Positions 8,956-18,474 are shown, numbered from the stretch's first letter. The stretch: DNA of 64,000 nucleotides from Yamagishiella unicocca (GCA_003116995.1 BDSL01000176.1:51317-115316); one strand, 5' to 3'. The notes: generated from the letters alone by a model not told the origin. Program-made: numbers and translations.

Positions 8956-9351
8956 TCATTCACAGTCACTGTCTTGTCTGGTCCCTAGCATGTTGCCATT
9001 GGCACTGATAGGAATGTTGTTGTTAGAAAGCCACTCCTTTACGTATTTGATGTGTTCAAAAAGTTGCTCTGGTGTTTCATGACGCTTAACATCATAATAT
9101 CCAAGCTTAATGACATATATTATACCATCATCGTTTTGAAAAATAGTCTCCGCAAATGCAGGCCCAGCAACAGGCGGAGATGTCTGGATACTCAGATAGA
9201 TGTTTGTACCGTCTAGCTGGTTGAATGTCGCTCGAATGCCATGTTCACAGAAAGAGGTACATGCGCGTGAAGAGTGTGGAATGTATGTTATGCCCTGTTC
9301 ATCTAGAAAGTTTGCGATGATCCGTGCGCTGTATGTATAATTATTCATCAT
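8956..9351 (-). CDS. uncharacterised 131-residue protein
   Basis: The frame is open to 9399, but the first plausible start is the double ATG at 9351/9348 (MMNNYTYSARIIANFLDEQG), which lies about 10 bases after TATTATACACC (9367-9357 on this strand). That is close for a promoter, so the second ATG may be used. The protein is alpha/beta in look, with YLSIQTSPPV and GIIYVIKLGYYDVKRHETPE, and has no membrane segment. I recognise no family. The gene is divergent from 9562-10200, sharing a ~210-base promoter region. Confidence 0.65.
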   Translation of the reverse strand: MMNNYTYSARIIANFLDEQGITYIPHSSRACTSFCEHGIRATFNQLDGTNIYLSIQTSPPVAGPAFAETIFQNDDGIIYVIKLGYYDVKRHETPEQLFEHIKYVKEWLSNNNIPISANGNMLGTRQDSDCE

Positions 9352-9561
9352 GTACCAGGTGTATAATATTTTAGACAATAATAGGCTTATTTTATACATA
9401 TTCTAATAGAACTGTACTGATACAGTCGTACAGTCGTACATTCGTACTATCATAATGTAGTACTGTAGTACAGAGTATTATTATGAAAAACAATAGGACA
9501 TTATGAATAATATCAATGAACATATGGGTTGAATACGATGCGAAAGGAGACAATACATTGA

Positions 9562-10200
9562 ATGTCATCAGATTCGTCCCATTCATGGATACGTCTGTCA
9601 CCGTCGTCTGTAAATGCACTTTTAAAAGCTGCTTGTGTAGGTGACGTGGTCGAAATATCCCTGGATAACTGTACATTTCCAATGTGTATCATGCAGTTTA
9701 TCTCTGTAAATGAAAGTGCACGAGTGTTGTCTGGACCTAGAACACAATGTCAACACATTTACAGATATTATGGGGACATCACATTGGACTCAGATGGTCG
9801 TGTCTCGAATGGTGCAAGTACATCGTCACCCTTGCCGGAACCGCTGTTGCCACATGTGTGGTATCAGTCGTATGATTGCGTAGGAAGAGACCATTATGAG
9901 GCTAATTTCCTGCTATCACTCGCATATCCGGTCCTGAAACTAATGTACTCCCACCAATGTATCACGGCTGTAAATTGCGAAACACGGTGGTATGCAATCG
10001 AAGCAATGCATCAAGAAATCATGATGTCATTCAAAAAAGACTACAAGGACGGTCTAGATTATGATCGTATGGACACAGGACGTTGTATACATTATAACCA
10101 AATGTTCATTAGGATGGTCTTATCTAGTCTTAAACATTTAAGACATAGGATAACTATAAGATTGTCACCATTAGATGTACTAATGCCAATCCATGACTAG
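9562..10200 (+). CDS. uncharacterised 212-residue protein
   Basis: ATG 9562 to TAG. The protein is soluble in appearance, with two cysteine-containing strands near the start (VEISLDNCTFPMCIM), a Ser/Pro-rich linker (ASTSSPLPEPLLPH), and a helical second half rich in Tyr, His and Met (RCIHYNQMFIRMVLSSLKHL). No catalytic motif is evident to me. It stands alone between a divergent neighbour and the 35 bp tandem repeat downstream. Only gene-likeness, not function, is supported. Confidence 0.7.
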   Translation: MSSDSSHSWIRLSPSSVNALLKAACVGDVVEISLDNCTFPMCIMQFISVNESARVLSGPRTQCQHIYRYYGDITLDSDGRVSNGASTSSPLPEPLLPHVWYQSYDCVGRDHYEANFLLSLAYPVLKLMYSHQCITAVNCETRWYAIEAMHQEIMMSFKKDYKDGLDYDRMDTGRCIHYNQMFIRMVLSSLKHLRHRITIRLSPLDVLMPIHD

Positions 10201-10330
10201 CTGCAGAGTATGAGGCTATTTGTACATATCTGTACATTTCACGATAAAGAATATGCTATTATACTACACTACCCAGTGTCCGACTCCCGGGACGAAGCTT
10301 AAATATTGATTTGCAACGAGTCGGAAATTA

Positions 10331-10513
10331 GTCTGAAAGGTTCTTCTAAGGAAAGCCTGGAACGAGTCTGAAAGGTTCTTCTAAGGAAAGCCTGAAACGA
10401 GTCTGAAAGGTTCTTCTAAGGAAAGCCTGAAACGAGTCTGAAAGGTTCTTAAGGAATGCCTGAAACGAGTCTGAAAGGTTCTTCTAAGGAGAGCATGAAA
10501 CGAGTCTGAATGA
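10331..10513. repeat. 35 bp tandem repeat, about five copies
   Basis: The unit begins AAACGAGTCTGAAAGGTTCT and ends GGAAAGCCTG. Copies start near 10360, 10395, 10430, 10463 and 10498 (spacing 35, 35, 33, 35), with a partial first copy. There are no spacers between units, so it is a minisatellite rather than a CRISPR array. It lies between the 3' ends of convergent genes. Confidence 0.85.
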
Positions 10514-10559
10514 CATTCATCATCTAATGCCTGAAAACGGCGATGTCTGATGCCTGAAC

Positions 10560-11090
10560 TCATGACCAGACAGACACCATGCGGACCAGAGCGGTCCGAA
10601 TTGCGGTCGATATTGAGGGCTCGTACGCAGACTTCTGTAACTGCTTCTTGCGCCACCGCATCATCTTCTTGCACAGCCGGTTGTGGTTCCTCCGCAGTAG
10701 AATCGCGACGAACTTCACGCGCTCCTTGTACAGCGCCTCATCGTTCAGAACGGCGGCGCTCTCCAGGAACCATCCCTTGATCTTGTCCACCATCCTCGTC
10801 TTAAAAGCATGGTGGACGATGATATTGTCAAGAGAGAGGTGAAGCTGGTTGGTGCGGAAGCAGATGCGGTAGCCCTCCACGAGGGTCAGGTCTTCGTTGG
10901 TGATGACGTTCTTGACGATGTTGAGCAACTCAATCAGCTCGTAGACGCACCGTGACTGCAACTCAGTCAAGCAGCCATATGCATCGGCAATGATGCTTGC
11001 AAACTCGTGCTGAACTCCATCATACACACTGTTGTATCCTCCAATGTAAACTCCAGGGCAGAATCTAGAGTTAAGTCCAGAAGCGTTCAT
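10560..11090 (-). CDS. uncharacterised 176-residue helical protein
   Basis: The frame is open upstream to 11237, but the natural start is ATG 11090 (MNASGLNSRFCPGVYIGGYN). After a Gly/Tyr-rich N-terminus the protein is helical, with LTELQSRCVYELIELLNIV, a strongly basic segment RRNHNRLCKKMMRWRKKQL near residues 135-155, and a Ser-rich end. The basic stretch suggests nucleic-acid contact or a nuclear signal, which is inference. GC content is higher than in its neighbours. I recognise no family. Confidence 0.65.
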   Translation of the reverse strand: MNASGLNSRFCPGVYIGGYNSVYDGVQHEFASIIADAYGCLTELQSRCVYELIELLNIVKNVITNEDLTLVEGYRICFRTNQLHLSLDNIIVHHAFKTRMVDKIKGWFLESAAVLNDEALYKERVKFVAILLRRNHNRLCKKMMRWRKKQLQKSAYEPSISTAIRTALVRMVSVWS

Positions 11091-11546
11091 TGTGATGATT
11101 ATGACAGTTTGTGTGGTTGTGTGTTTTTGCGCACTCTGAGTTTCTCTGGGATACAAAACAATATTCGAATAAACATATTTCAATTTTTCCGTACTTACTA
11201 TCGGAAATCGGAGAAAACTAGAGATCTCACTGCGCACGCTGTATACGTGTCCCTATCTGGTGCATGTGTACGGCTGTTCGACTCCCATATGTTCATATAC
11301 ATATACTTCTTGGTGAATACTTCTTGGTAACGAATACAACAACTTCCTGGGTAACATTCCTGGATGACATTACCATATTATACCAACACTACACGCGACT
11401 AAGGTTCAAGGTTCCTAATTAATCACGTTCATAATATGCCGTACTATGGTAGTACGACTAGGAATAGGCCATGCCAATAAGATCGTCCTCACATATGAAT
11501 CGGAAGCATTCAAGTGACGTCGAAAATGCGAGATTGCAGTTCAGTT
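11091..11546. other. intergenic, promoter-like AT-rich DNA
   Basis: No gene is seen. It contains a doubled ATACTTCTTGGT (about 11303-11330) and a small perfect hairpin, CGTACTA-TGG-TAGTACG (about 11439-11455). Frames on both strands are short. Confidence 0.4.
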
Positions 11547-11882
11547 TTACTCCCGCTTTACGGTGACGTCCGCCTTCACCACCATGGGCTTGGCATCCAG
11601 GTTTCTGGCAATCTCGTCCAGACCGGCTTCAAGGTGGTCTGCGTCACTGCCAGGAGACGACATGAAGCTCTTCATGCCCTTTTCGAGTGAGTCCGCGACG
11701 CTCTTCAGCCCCGACTCTTTGCCATTGCCCATATGTTCCACGGCTTTAGAGAGGCGCCGCGCCCCATAAGCGACCGCCAAAGCTCCCAACAGGGGCGATA
11801 CCAGCCCATACTGGCCTCCGACGGCTCGGACAAGCTCAACGAGCTCAGGCGTAATAGGCATTGGAATATATTGGGATATCAT
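11547..11882 (-). CDS. small protein with one membrane-like segment
   Basis: 111 residues from ATG 11882. A hydrophobic Gly/Ala-rich stretch (YGLVSPLLGALAVAYGARRL, about residues 25-44) could be a membrane segment. The rest is an amphipathic helix with many Lys and Asp (SVADSLEKGMKSF). The GxExGLKSVxxSxxKGMK pattern loosely resembles the Lys/Gly-rich helices of the 134-residue protein at 23160-23564, so they might be distant relatives. A complete MITE lies 19 bases upstream of the start and has probably inserted in the promoter. Confidence 0.65.
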   Translation of the reverse strand: MISQYIPMPITPELVELVRAVGGQYGLVSPLLGALAVAYGARRLSKAVEHMGNGKESGLKSVADSLEKGMKSFMSSPGSDADHLEAGLDEIARNLDAKPMVVKADVTVKRE

Positions 11883-11900
11883 AATGGGATATCATATTAT

Positions 11901-11972
11901 CAGCGTTGTGCCCGTATTAACTAAACCTTAAGTTTGTTTTACAAAGTGATTTAAGGGTGTATTATTACGCTG
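11901..11972. mobile_element. hAT-like MITE copy 2 (right end shortened)
   Basis: 72 bp. The left end is intact; the right inverted repeat has lost its middle (ATTATTACGCTG). Flanked by a perfect 8 bp target duplication, CATATTAT (11893-11900 and 11973-11980). Confidence 0.9.
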
Positions 11973-12096
11973 CATATTATACTGTGTCGCCCATCACTAC
12001 AGTCGCACATTACTACAGCCACTGTGACACGGATGCACCCCCTGTTGTGTGGAATTCACAGATTTGCATGTATGTAGGATGTGGGAGCAATGTAGG

Positions 12097-12169
12097 CAGC
12101 GTTGTGCCCAAAACCTTAAGTTTGTTTTACAAATTGATTTAAGGGTGTATTACTACGGGCACAACGCTG
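12097..12169. mobile_element. hAT-like MITE copy 3
   Basis: 73 bp with both ends (CAGCGTTGTGCCC / GGGCACAACGCTG) and a small internal deletion after the left end. It has a perfect 8 bp target duplication, AATGTAGG (12089-12096 and 12170-12177). Confidence 0.92.
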
Positions 12170-12177
12170 AATGTAGG

Positions 12178-12535
12178 TACAAAACGAATTGGTAATTCCG
12201 TGTTTTTCTCTGGAAAATGTCGCATTGGTCCTCAAATATCAACAACATATATCAGCATAGTAAACAACAAAAACAAATAGTAATCAATAATATTGTTGTG
12301 TTTTGATTCTCACGTTTCAACTTTCGACCTCGAACACAATGCCATATGGTATACGTGATGGCAGTAACCTGTACAAAATATCGAGGTCTAGGCATTGTCT
12401 TAGTCCTATCCTACCCTCGCGACGAGTTTCCTGTCAAAGTTTGGAAATGTAACAGCTGATAAATTGATTCCGCGTTGTTGCAATCGAGATTCCAGACGAG
12501 ATTCCAGAAGAGACTCCAGAAGAGACTCCAGAGAC
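12178..12535. other. intergenic, no gene seen
   Basis: AT-rich DNA after MITE copy 3, ending in a repeated GAGATTCCAGA/AGAGACTCCAGA motif (12487-12537) just before the stop codon of the next minus-strand gene. Confidence 0.4.
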
Positions 12536-14002
12536 TCAGTCATTGAGTAGAGCGTTGACGGGGCAGTATGGGCGTCCGCATCCCATGCGCTGGTCCGGGG
12601 ATGTCACGATGGCCCGCACCATCACATGCCACTTGAGGGTATCCTTCAGTCGCTGCACGCCGTCGGTCGGGTACATTGTGACGTCCACTGGGCGCGTCGT
12701 GATAGTGCGCGCAACACTGCTGCTGCTTTTGTTTTTCCGAATCTTGATCTGCTCTAGCAGTGTGTTGGCGTCGACAATCCCGCAGGCATCCGTCGACGTC
12801 GTCAGCAGTGCAAGGATGCCGAAGAGGTGACCGTTGTACACACGGATCAGCTCGTCGCGCTTAGACTCCTCTGTGATGTCACGGATGTACTTGTCCGCAT
12901 GACGGAACGATGGGACAAGCGGGCAAATGATCCTGAAGCCATCTGCCAGCTGTTTGGCATAGCGCAGGCTGTAGGTCGACATGCTTGGGTCAATGGGCAT
13001 CGCCATCGTGGCAATGGCATCGATACAGCTCTGTGTCATGTGTACCGAACCTTGTGCGAAGGCGCATCGCACGGGTGCGACATCGAAGCTTGCCAGGATC
13101 TGATTGATGCACTTGAATGCACGGAGCGGGATCTGCACCCGGAGATCGGGGTTGTTGAGGTAGATGGTCAACGTGCTGCCGCAGAGCGTAATGCTCGAAA
13201 TCTCGTCAACGTCTAGCATGAGCTGCTCGAGGACGTCATTGACCACCTTGGCGACTTCCTCGCTGGACCGTGCACCCACGATCCACAGGTCAACGTCACT
13301 GTCTCCAATGTCGGTGATCCCCATAATGATTTTTTTGACGATGCCGCCAGCGACGACAATGTTGGGATGTTTGATGACTTCAGTCAAGTAGTTGTGGGTC
13401 ATGCTGTGAAACACACCAGAAAACGAGTCAGCGGGCCGGAACAGCTTCGGAATGAATTCATCATCGTCGTCATTTTTGGGCAATGGGTTGGAAAATTTGA
13501 TGAACAAGCCCATGAGGTCCTCCGCAGGGGGCAACCTGGACTCGAACACCGGATTCTCGTGCACCCAGTCGCAGAGGTCTGGAGCTTCTGTATGGAGATC
13601 ATGAGCAATCAGGCCCGCCATGAGCTTCTCGCCCACAAAGGTCACAGCCAAGTCTAGGACGGCCAGGCCTCCCTCGACGATGTAGTCCTTGAACTCGTAG
13701 AGCTGGCAAATGGTATCGATGATGACGTAGTGTAACTGCTCGAATACGGCCCCCCCACAGTCCTTGAGGGCCGTGATATTGTTCTTGTCAATGGCTCCAA
13801 TGGAATGTACCATCGCAATCGTCAGCCCCCTCGACCTTTCCTTGCCGATGGGCAGGGTCAGAGCATCCACGATAGGCTTGAGGACACCCTCGACAAGAGT
13901 GTTGGTGAGATTGAGCTTGTTGAGAAGCTCCGCGTACGCAGGACCCTTCTGGTCACGCCAGAGCAGGACCTTCAACGTCGCCATAGAAACACTGGACAGC
14001 AT
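12536..14002 (-). CDS. nucleotidyltransferase-fold protein (488 residues)
   Basis: ATG at 14002, with a second at 13984 (MATLKVLLWRDQKG) that may be the true start. The N-terminal half is helical. Around residues 215-245 it reads VVAGGIVKKIIMG followed by GDSDVDLWIVG. This G-G...D-x-D pattern is that of the DNA polymerase-beta-like nucleotidyltransferases, with the two catalytic aspartates present. Proteins of this fold add nucleotides to RNA, proteins or small molecules; the substrate cannot be read from the sequence. It lies directly downstream of the poly(A) polymerase gene on the same strand, so a role in RNA tailing or a regulatory partner is conceivable. It is not an obvious copy of that enzyme. 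Confidence 0.6.
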   Translation of the reverse strand: MLSSVSMATLKVLLWRDQKGPAYAELLNKLNLTNTLVEGVLKPIVDALTLPIGKERSRGLTIAMVHSIGAIDKNNITALKDCGGAVFEQLHYVIIDTICQLYEFKDYIVEGGLAVLDLAVTFVGEKLMAGLIAHDLHTEAPDLCDWVHENPVFESRLPPAEDLMGLFIKFSNPLPKNDDDDEFIPKLFRPADSFSGVFHSMTHNYLTEVIKHPNIVVAGGIVKKIIMGITDIGDSDVDLWIVGARSSEEVAKVVNDVLEQLMLDVDEISSITLCGSTLTIYLNNPDLRVQIPLRAFKCINQILASFDVAPVRCAFAQGSVHMTQSCIDAIATMAMPIDPSMSTYSLRYAKQLADGFRIICPLVPSFRHADKYIRDITEESKRDELIRVYNGHLFGILALLTTSTDACGIVDANTLLEQIKIRKNKSSSSVARTITTRPVDVTMYPTDGVQRLKDTLKWHVMVRAIVTSPDQRMGCGRPYCPVNALLND

Positions 14003-14302
14003 GTTTGTTGTCTTTGTTTTTGTTGTCTTTGTTTGTTGTCCTTGTTGTCTTTGTTGTCTGTGTGGATTCGAAACGTCGGATATCGGATATATATCGGATA
14101 TCAGATGTCGGACTTCGGATGTCGGACTTCGGATGTCGGATTTTGATTCTATAGGTGCAACAGATAATGATGTGATCTAAATGAATCAAATTTTCCTGTA
14201 CTCAAAGCTTTCTGGTACTGATTTGATTGGTTTCTGTTGTTTGTTGTTTGTTGTTTGTTGTTTGTTGTTTGTTGTTTGTTGTTGATTGATTGTTAGAGCG
14301 AC
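14003..14302. repeat. promoter gap with three simple repeats
   Basis: TTTGTTGTC-type repeats at 14004-14055, TCGGATAT/TCGGACTTCGGATG repeats at 14090-14145, and eight copies of the 7-mer TTGTTTG at 14227-14285. No gene is seen. This is the upstream region of the nucleotidyltransferase-like gene. Confidence 0.7.
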
Positions 14303-16159
14303 TTACGGCGACTTACGGCGACGGTTATTCTTATTCCTTCCCTGATTTCGGCCAGGAGATTGATTACGGGCGGGTGAGTTATGGCCCGAATTCCGACCCG
14401 AATTCCGACCCGAATTACGACCAGGATATTTGGGCTGTCTCGGTTGTTGCTGTCCATTTTGTCCATTCTGTCCTTGCTGCTGCTGGTGCTTTTGGTGTGG
14501 CTGTCCAACCTCCTCCGATATGTCATTATTCGTAGACTTCGCCTCATTAATTCGGGGATCAGACAGCGCAACCAGACCCTCTGTGGGATTGAAGAAACGC
14601 TCCGTTTCATTGCGAATGACATTGCCCGATGAATTCATGTACTTGTAGATTGACGCGTCATACTTGACATTATTCGCATTGCTGGGCTCGTAAGAAAAGA
14701 ATGCCATGCCAAATTGAGGTAGTCTAGCTTTTCGATAATCCACCTCCTGCTTGTGCGCTCTGAGCGCGCCAACTGTGTGGCCAACACACGTCGATGAAAA
14801 TTCCTGGAATTTGTGCGCGTCATCAAGCTCCTTGTTGCCGGCGTCCAGGAACTTCTCGCGCATGCTGTAGAGCTCGTATATGAGGCTGTCACAGATAGAT
14901 TGGCCCGCAAAATTAGGCGGCACAGCCGACCTGCATATCATTTTGCTGATCATCAAGTACATGGCGACGACCGAGAGTGTCCCGGTGCGCAAGGTTGTCG
15001 TCTCTATCGTATTGTCACGAGTAGACACGGGCAGGATTGGCGTACACCGATTGTTATGGTGGTAAATGCACGCTGCAAACTCTCCGTCCACATAGATGTT
15101 GCCCCTGTGACCACAATAATCAAAGAACTTCTGATATTCTTCGTACTCGATTGAGCTGCCATATCGTTCCCGTAGCATCTGGAAGAGGAGGGGCATGGTC
15201 TCCGTGTACTTTGTCAATACGACTTCTAGGAAGGGAATCTCAAGGTCTTGTGGTCCTTCTAAGAGATCCTCTGGTAATCCAGCTTCCCCAGCTTCTTCAG
15301 CACGTGGCAGGGCAAACTCTTTGTTGTTGTTGTTGGACGTCGATTTGGACCACTCTCGGAAGCGCTGGAATGCCGCATAGCCCACCAGGATAGCGTATGG
15401 CTTTCCAGTACCTTCATTGTTTTTGCTGTCATTCACGGCACTGCCATCCAATGAGGACAAGAATTTCACGATAGTCATGATGACGTTGTTGATTTTTTCA
15501 TTCTCATTGCGTCTGCATGTAAGCATGTTCGCCTCGTGATTTTGGGGTTTCATGAATGGGTAGTGATGTTGTAGCTTGTAGATGCGAGGGAAGGCCTTGT
15601 CCAGGCGCCAATAGGAGTTGATGGGGTCGGTAATGATACGTAGTGAATCGATGTACATGAAGTGGGGGTGCGCATACCTAATGCCATCATCGTACATTAC
15701 AATCGGGATGGCTCGCAGGATGTTCTTGGGTGTGTATGTTATGTCACATATCTGAACAAGGTTCACTGTGACCTTGTATGTCTCTGCGTGCATTGCTTCT
15801 GTTGCGCGCACGTATGGATAACCTTTCTTGTTGAAGACGTCGCAGAGATCTCGCGCGTCCACGACAGCATCGCTCGAGTAGAACTCGACATCGGGCGACT
15901 CTACATCGAAGTCATAAATGCGATCTTCTGGGGATTTCTGCAGGATATGCTTATTGATTGCATATCCACCGTAGACAATGCGACCGCGCTCTCTTATGAA
16001 ATCTAAGACAGTTGCCATCATTGCCTGCCTCTCGCGCAAAGACGGCTCCAATTTTGTGTTCTCCACAGAACGCGCACGCTCCACAAGGTGTTTGAGCTTA
16101 GCATTGCTGTCACGAGTCATATCATCCAAATCCTTGGGGCGAAAAAGACGGGTCGACAT
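14303..16159 (-). CDS. poly(A) polymerase catalytic subunit (NCLDV type)
   Basis: 618 residues from ATG 16159. The catalytic core matches giant-virus poly(A) polymerases: RIVYGGYAINKHI at about residue 55-68, then DFDVESPDVEFYSSD near 80-95 with the metal-binding acidic residues, followed by DARDLCDVFNKKGYPYVRA and the strand CDITYTPKNILRAIP. The enzyme adds poly(A) to viral mRNA in the cytoplasm. The last 65 residues are a Gln/Gly/Asn/Arg tail (GRNSGRNSGRNSGHN, NNRRRKSP) likely to bind RNA non-specifically. The repeat nature of the tail suggests growth by slippage. The start is followed by a conserved N-terminus, so I trust it. Confidence 0.92.
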   Translation of the reverse strand: MSTRLFRPKDLDDMTRDSNAKLKHLVERARSVENTKLEPSLRERQAMMATVLDFIRERGRIVYGGYAINKHILQKSPEDRIYDFDVESPDVEFYSSDAVVDARDLCDVFNKKGYPYVRATEAMHAETYKVTVNLVQICDITYTPKNILRAIPIVMYDDGIRYAHPHFMYIDSLRIITDPINSYWRLDKAFPRIYKLQHHYPFMKPQNHEANMLTCRRNENEKINNVIMTIVKFLSSLDGSAVNDSKNNEGTGKPYAILVGYAAFQRFREWSKSTSNNNNKEFALPRAEEAGEAGLPEDLLEGPQDLEIPFLEVVLTKYTETMPLLFQMLRERYGSSIEYEEYQKFFDYCGHRGNIYVDGEFAACIYHHNNRCTPILPVSTRDNTIETTTLRTGTLSVVAMYLMISKMICRSAVPPNFAGQSICDSLIYELYSMREKFLDAGNKELDDAHKFQEFSSTCVGHTVGALRAHKQEVDYRKARLPQFGMAFFSYEPSNANNVKYDASIYKYMNSSGNVIRNETERFFNPTEGLVALSDPRINEAKSTNNDISEEVGQPHQKHQQQQGQNGQNGQQQPRQPKYPGRNSGRNSGRNSGHNSPARNQSPGRNQGRNKNNRRRKSP

Positions 16160-16197
16160 TTTTCTGGAGTCGGATATATCACGCTAATATAATCAGC

Positions 16198-16290
16198 GAT
16201 GATAAGTTTATGTTTGTCGTTGTCGACCTTGTCTTGTTGTCTGATTGTCTTGTTGTCTTGTTGTCTGATTGTCGTCTTTGTCGTCTTGTA
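16198..16290. repeat. TTGTCTTGTTGTCTGAT-type simple repeat
   Basis: TTGTCTTG, TTGTCTGA and TTGTCGTC units upstream of the poly(A) polymerase gene. Similar TTGTC/TTTGTTG slippage repeats recur before several minus-strand genes here (14.0 kb, 51.6 kb). Confidence 0.65.
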
Positions 16291-16360
16291 ATGGTATTCA
16301 GACGATCGTCATCACGCTCTGTACCAAAAAGTGCAAGTGCATGTCACTGTCTCTATCTCA

Positions 16361-17263
16361 CTACCTCCGAGCTGGTTTCTTCTTATTATTCCTACTCGTC
16401 CGTGTCTTTGTCTTTGTTTTTGGCGATCTGTATGAAGAATAGGTACGACCACCACCCTGTACCGTCGCTTTACTTCCTTTAGTTCTAATAGCCGGAAGGT
16501 TTTGAAATTTTGTATTTCGGCTTACTGAGTTAGTGGGTCCTTCTGTATGACTGGAAAAAATGTTTGGGTTGGTCATAACAGACGTGTGTAGTGTTCGATA
16601 TGCCTCTTTGGACAATGGCGTCAAGGTTTGATTTTGTCTATTATTTTCTTGTGTGTTATTTTTTATCGACGATAGGATATCTCTTGCCAGGTACGTGAGC
16701 AAGATATCAAAAATGTACAGATTTTTACAAGAAGAAGAAGAAGCTATCTCATTATAATATTTACACGCTATTTCCAGGAAACCATTCGCATTTCGACTTC
16801 TTCTGAGGACATACAACATCGAAATTAACAAACAGCACATAATAGATCCTTTTGTTATATTAGGTTTTACATCTTCTACATCTGAACTTTGCAGTTTAAA
16901 TTTGTTTTGCAGTATAAACATTTTATCCTTTTCTACGTGATGTATTTTTTTATAAATACTATCAGTGAATAGAAACGACACAGAATTCTTTTCATATAAA
17001 TCGTTCAGAATGCGTATAATGTGTTCTCCAGGGTCCGTATTGTATTTTCCAGTGTAAGAATCAATATCATGGATAGCCTTTTTTAAGTTTTTGATGCTAA
17101 ATTTTCGATCAGCATAAGATAAACTATCTACAATATATGGAATAATTTCTACATTGCTTAACTTCTGATCTAAATACGTATAATTCTGAATTAATGGGTG
17201 ATAATCTAGGTGCGCTATGGGGACCTTCCTCAATTTTTGTGTTTGTTGTGTTTGTGTTGTCAT
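16361..17263 (-). CDS. uncharacterised 300-residue protein
   Basis: ATG 17263 to TAG. It is AT-rich, unlike the poly(A) polymerase gene next to it. The N-terminal 200 residues are helical with many Lys, Ile, Asn and Tyr, and include one hydrophobic helix (GSIMCCLLISMLYVL, about residues 138-153) that may be buried or membrane-bound. The C-terminus is basic and low complexity (SYRSPKTKTKTRTSRNNKKK) with a preceding QGGGR. I do not recognise the family. The basic tail suggests nucleic-acid binding, by inference. Confidence 0.65.
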   Translation of the reverse strand: MTTQTQQTQKLRKVPIAHLDYHPLIQNYTYLDQKLSNVEIIPYIVDSLSYADRKFSIKNLKKAIHDIDSYTGKYNTDPGEHIIRILNDLYEKNSVSFLFTDSIYKKIHHVEKDKMFILQNKFKLQSSDVEDVKPNITKGSIMCCLLISMLYVLRRSRNANGFLEIACKYYNEIASSSSCKNLYIFDILLTYLARDILSSIKNNTQENNRQNQTLTPLSKEAYRTLHTSVMTNPNIFSSHTEGPTNSVSRNTKFQNLPAIRTKGSKATVQGGGRTYSSYRSPKTKTKTRTSRNNKKKPARR

Positions 17264-17418
17264 GAATATATGAATAATATGTACAATACATTTTATATGA
17301 AATATGCTCTACCGAAGTCGATCTAATATATAAGACACAATAAGATTACAAAATGATAGGCATAACTATATTGTCCTCGTGATCGTTGTTGACATTAGTC
17401 CCAATCAAAGAGAGGAAG

Positions 17419-17625
17419 ATGCCACGCAAGAAGGGAACACCGAAACACTTGTATACGCCTGATGGCATCCATGCTGGTGAAGAGAGGCACATCATATCAA
17501 CTGTCACAGTGCGCGAGCTGGACCGTGCGGTGGAGCGTGCAGCTATGGAGGACACAATTCCCCTCGAGCAGCTCAAGATGTTCATGCCAGCAATTGCCGA
17601 GTTGTATGCACTTGTGGAGAAATAG
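17419..17625 (+). CDS. small uncharacterised protein (68 residues)
   Basis: The natural start is ATG 17419 (MPRKKGTPKHLYTPDGIHAG); the frame is open from 17386 but without ATG. A short basic N-terminus is followed by an amphipathic helix (TVRELDRAVERAAMEDTIPL). It is divergent from the 300-residue gene. No family is recognised. It could be a small DNA-binding or virion protein; only its coding look is supported. Confidence 0.55.
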   Translation: MPRKKGTPKHLYTPDGIHAGEERHIISTVTVRELDRAVERAAMEDTIPLEQLKMFMPAIAELYALVEK

Positions 17626-17868
17626 GTAGAAACTAAGTGTGTCATGCATGTACAACAACTACAAATCATGTACTACAACAATCCATGTACTACAAATCAT
17701 GTACTACAATCATTTTTGTCCTTGTCTATTTTGTTTTCTATTTTGTTTCTATTTTGAAAATGCTGTGCGAAAGAAATACTTTTTTGTTATAAGTGCAATG
17801 ATTGCTTTGAGTGTAAGGTGAGTGGTATTAACACGGCAATATACACAGATACATTACATACATTAGAG

Positions 17869-18468
17869 ATGCAGGACTGTGTGATATGTTATGAGGAATT
17901 TACGAAACAATGTAAAGTTGTAAAGTGTAGCTGCTGCGACAATAAGTACCATTATTCCTGCATCGACACATGGTTCAAGACATCAAAGCAAACATTCCAG
18001 CGATGTCCATATTGCAATCAGAGCTGGTCACCTGCGCGCAGCATCCTTGACTATGGAGTATTACTAGCATTCTTCATCGTGCACGTGAAGCTCTATTACA
18101 TTGCTCACATGTATTGCATACCAATGATGACATCGCTAGCCATCATGCTATTGCGGAACGTCTTGAAGTGGTCATGGATTACAGTCGTATACTTCATCTG
18201 CATCCGGTACATCAATTTGGCCCTGTTGGAACGAGGCTTGGGACAGGGTTCGCCTATATCCGTGCTCCAGCTATTGGCCCACCACATGATACCACGTATG
18301 TGGGTCACTCGGATCAAGAAATTATTTCAGATGTCAATACAAGGGGAGCAGCAGCAGCACAATGGAGGAGCCGAAGCGCATAATGACGGTGAACAACGAC
18401 AGCATCAACAACAACATCAACATTTTAACATTGTTATTCGTTTTGGTACCGGAAATCAAGTCATATGA
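17869..18468 (+). CDS. RING-finger membrane protein, probable E3 ubiquitin ligase
   Basis: The frame opens at 17818, but the first ATG is 17869 (MQDCVICYEEF). A RING finger begins at once: CVIC, then KCSCC, YHYSC (His and Cys ligands) and RCPYC, spanning residues 4-46. RING proteins pass ubiquitin from an E2 to a target. After it come two or three hydrophobic segments (YGVLLAFFIVHVKLYYI, MMTSLAIMLL, WITVVYFICIRYINLALL), so it probably sits in a host membrane with the RING in the cytosol. The C-terminus is Gln/His-rich (GEQRQHQQQHQHFN). It is followed after six bases by 18475-19098 in the same direction, which suggests co-transcription or very tight packing. Confidence 0.75.
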   Translation: MQDCVICYEEFTKQCKVVKCSCCDNKYHYSCIDTWFKTSKQTFQRCPYCNQSWSPARSILDYGVLLAFFIVHVKLYYIAHMYCIPMMTSLAIMLLRNVLKWSWITVVYFICIRYINLALLERGLGQGSPISVLQLLAHHMIPRMWVTRIKKLFQMSIQGEQQQHNGGAEAHNDGEQRQHQQQHQHFNIVIRFGTGNQVI

Positions 18469-18474
18469 ACTCCC

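Noticed and set aside
8697..8969. 90-codon minus-strand frame
   Set aside because: No ATG near its start, overlap with a better gene, low-complexity Ser content.
8956..8969. Tiny intron linking 8956-9351 to the frame at 8697
   Set aside because: The only GT-AG pair is about 20 bases apart, far below the 73-182 base introns seen in this window.
10331..10513. CRISPR-like array
   Set aside because: Units follow each other directly without unique spacers, and no cas-like gene is present.
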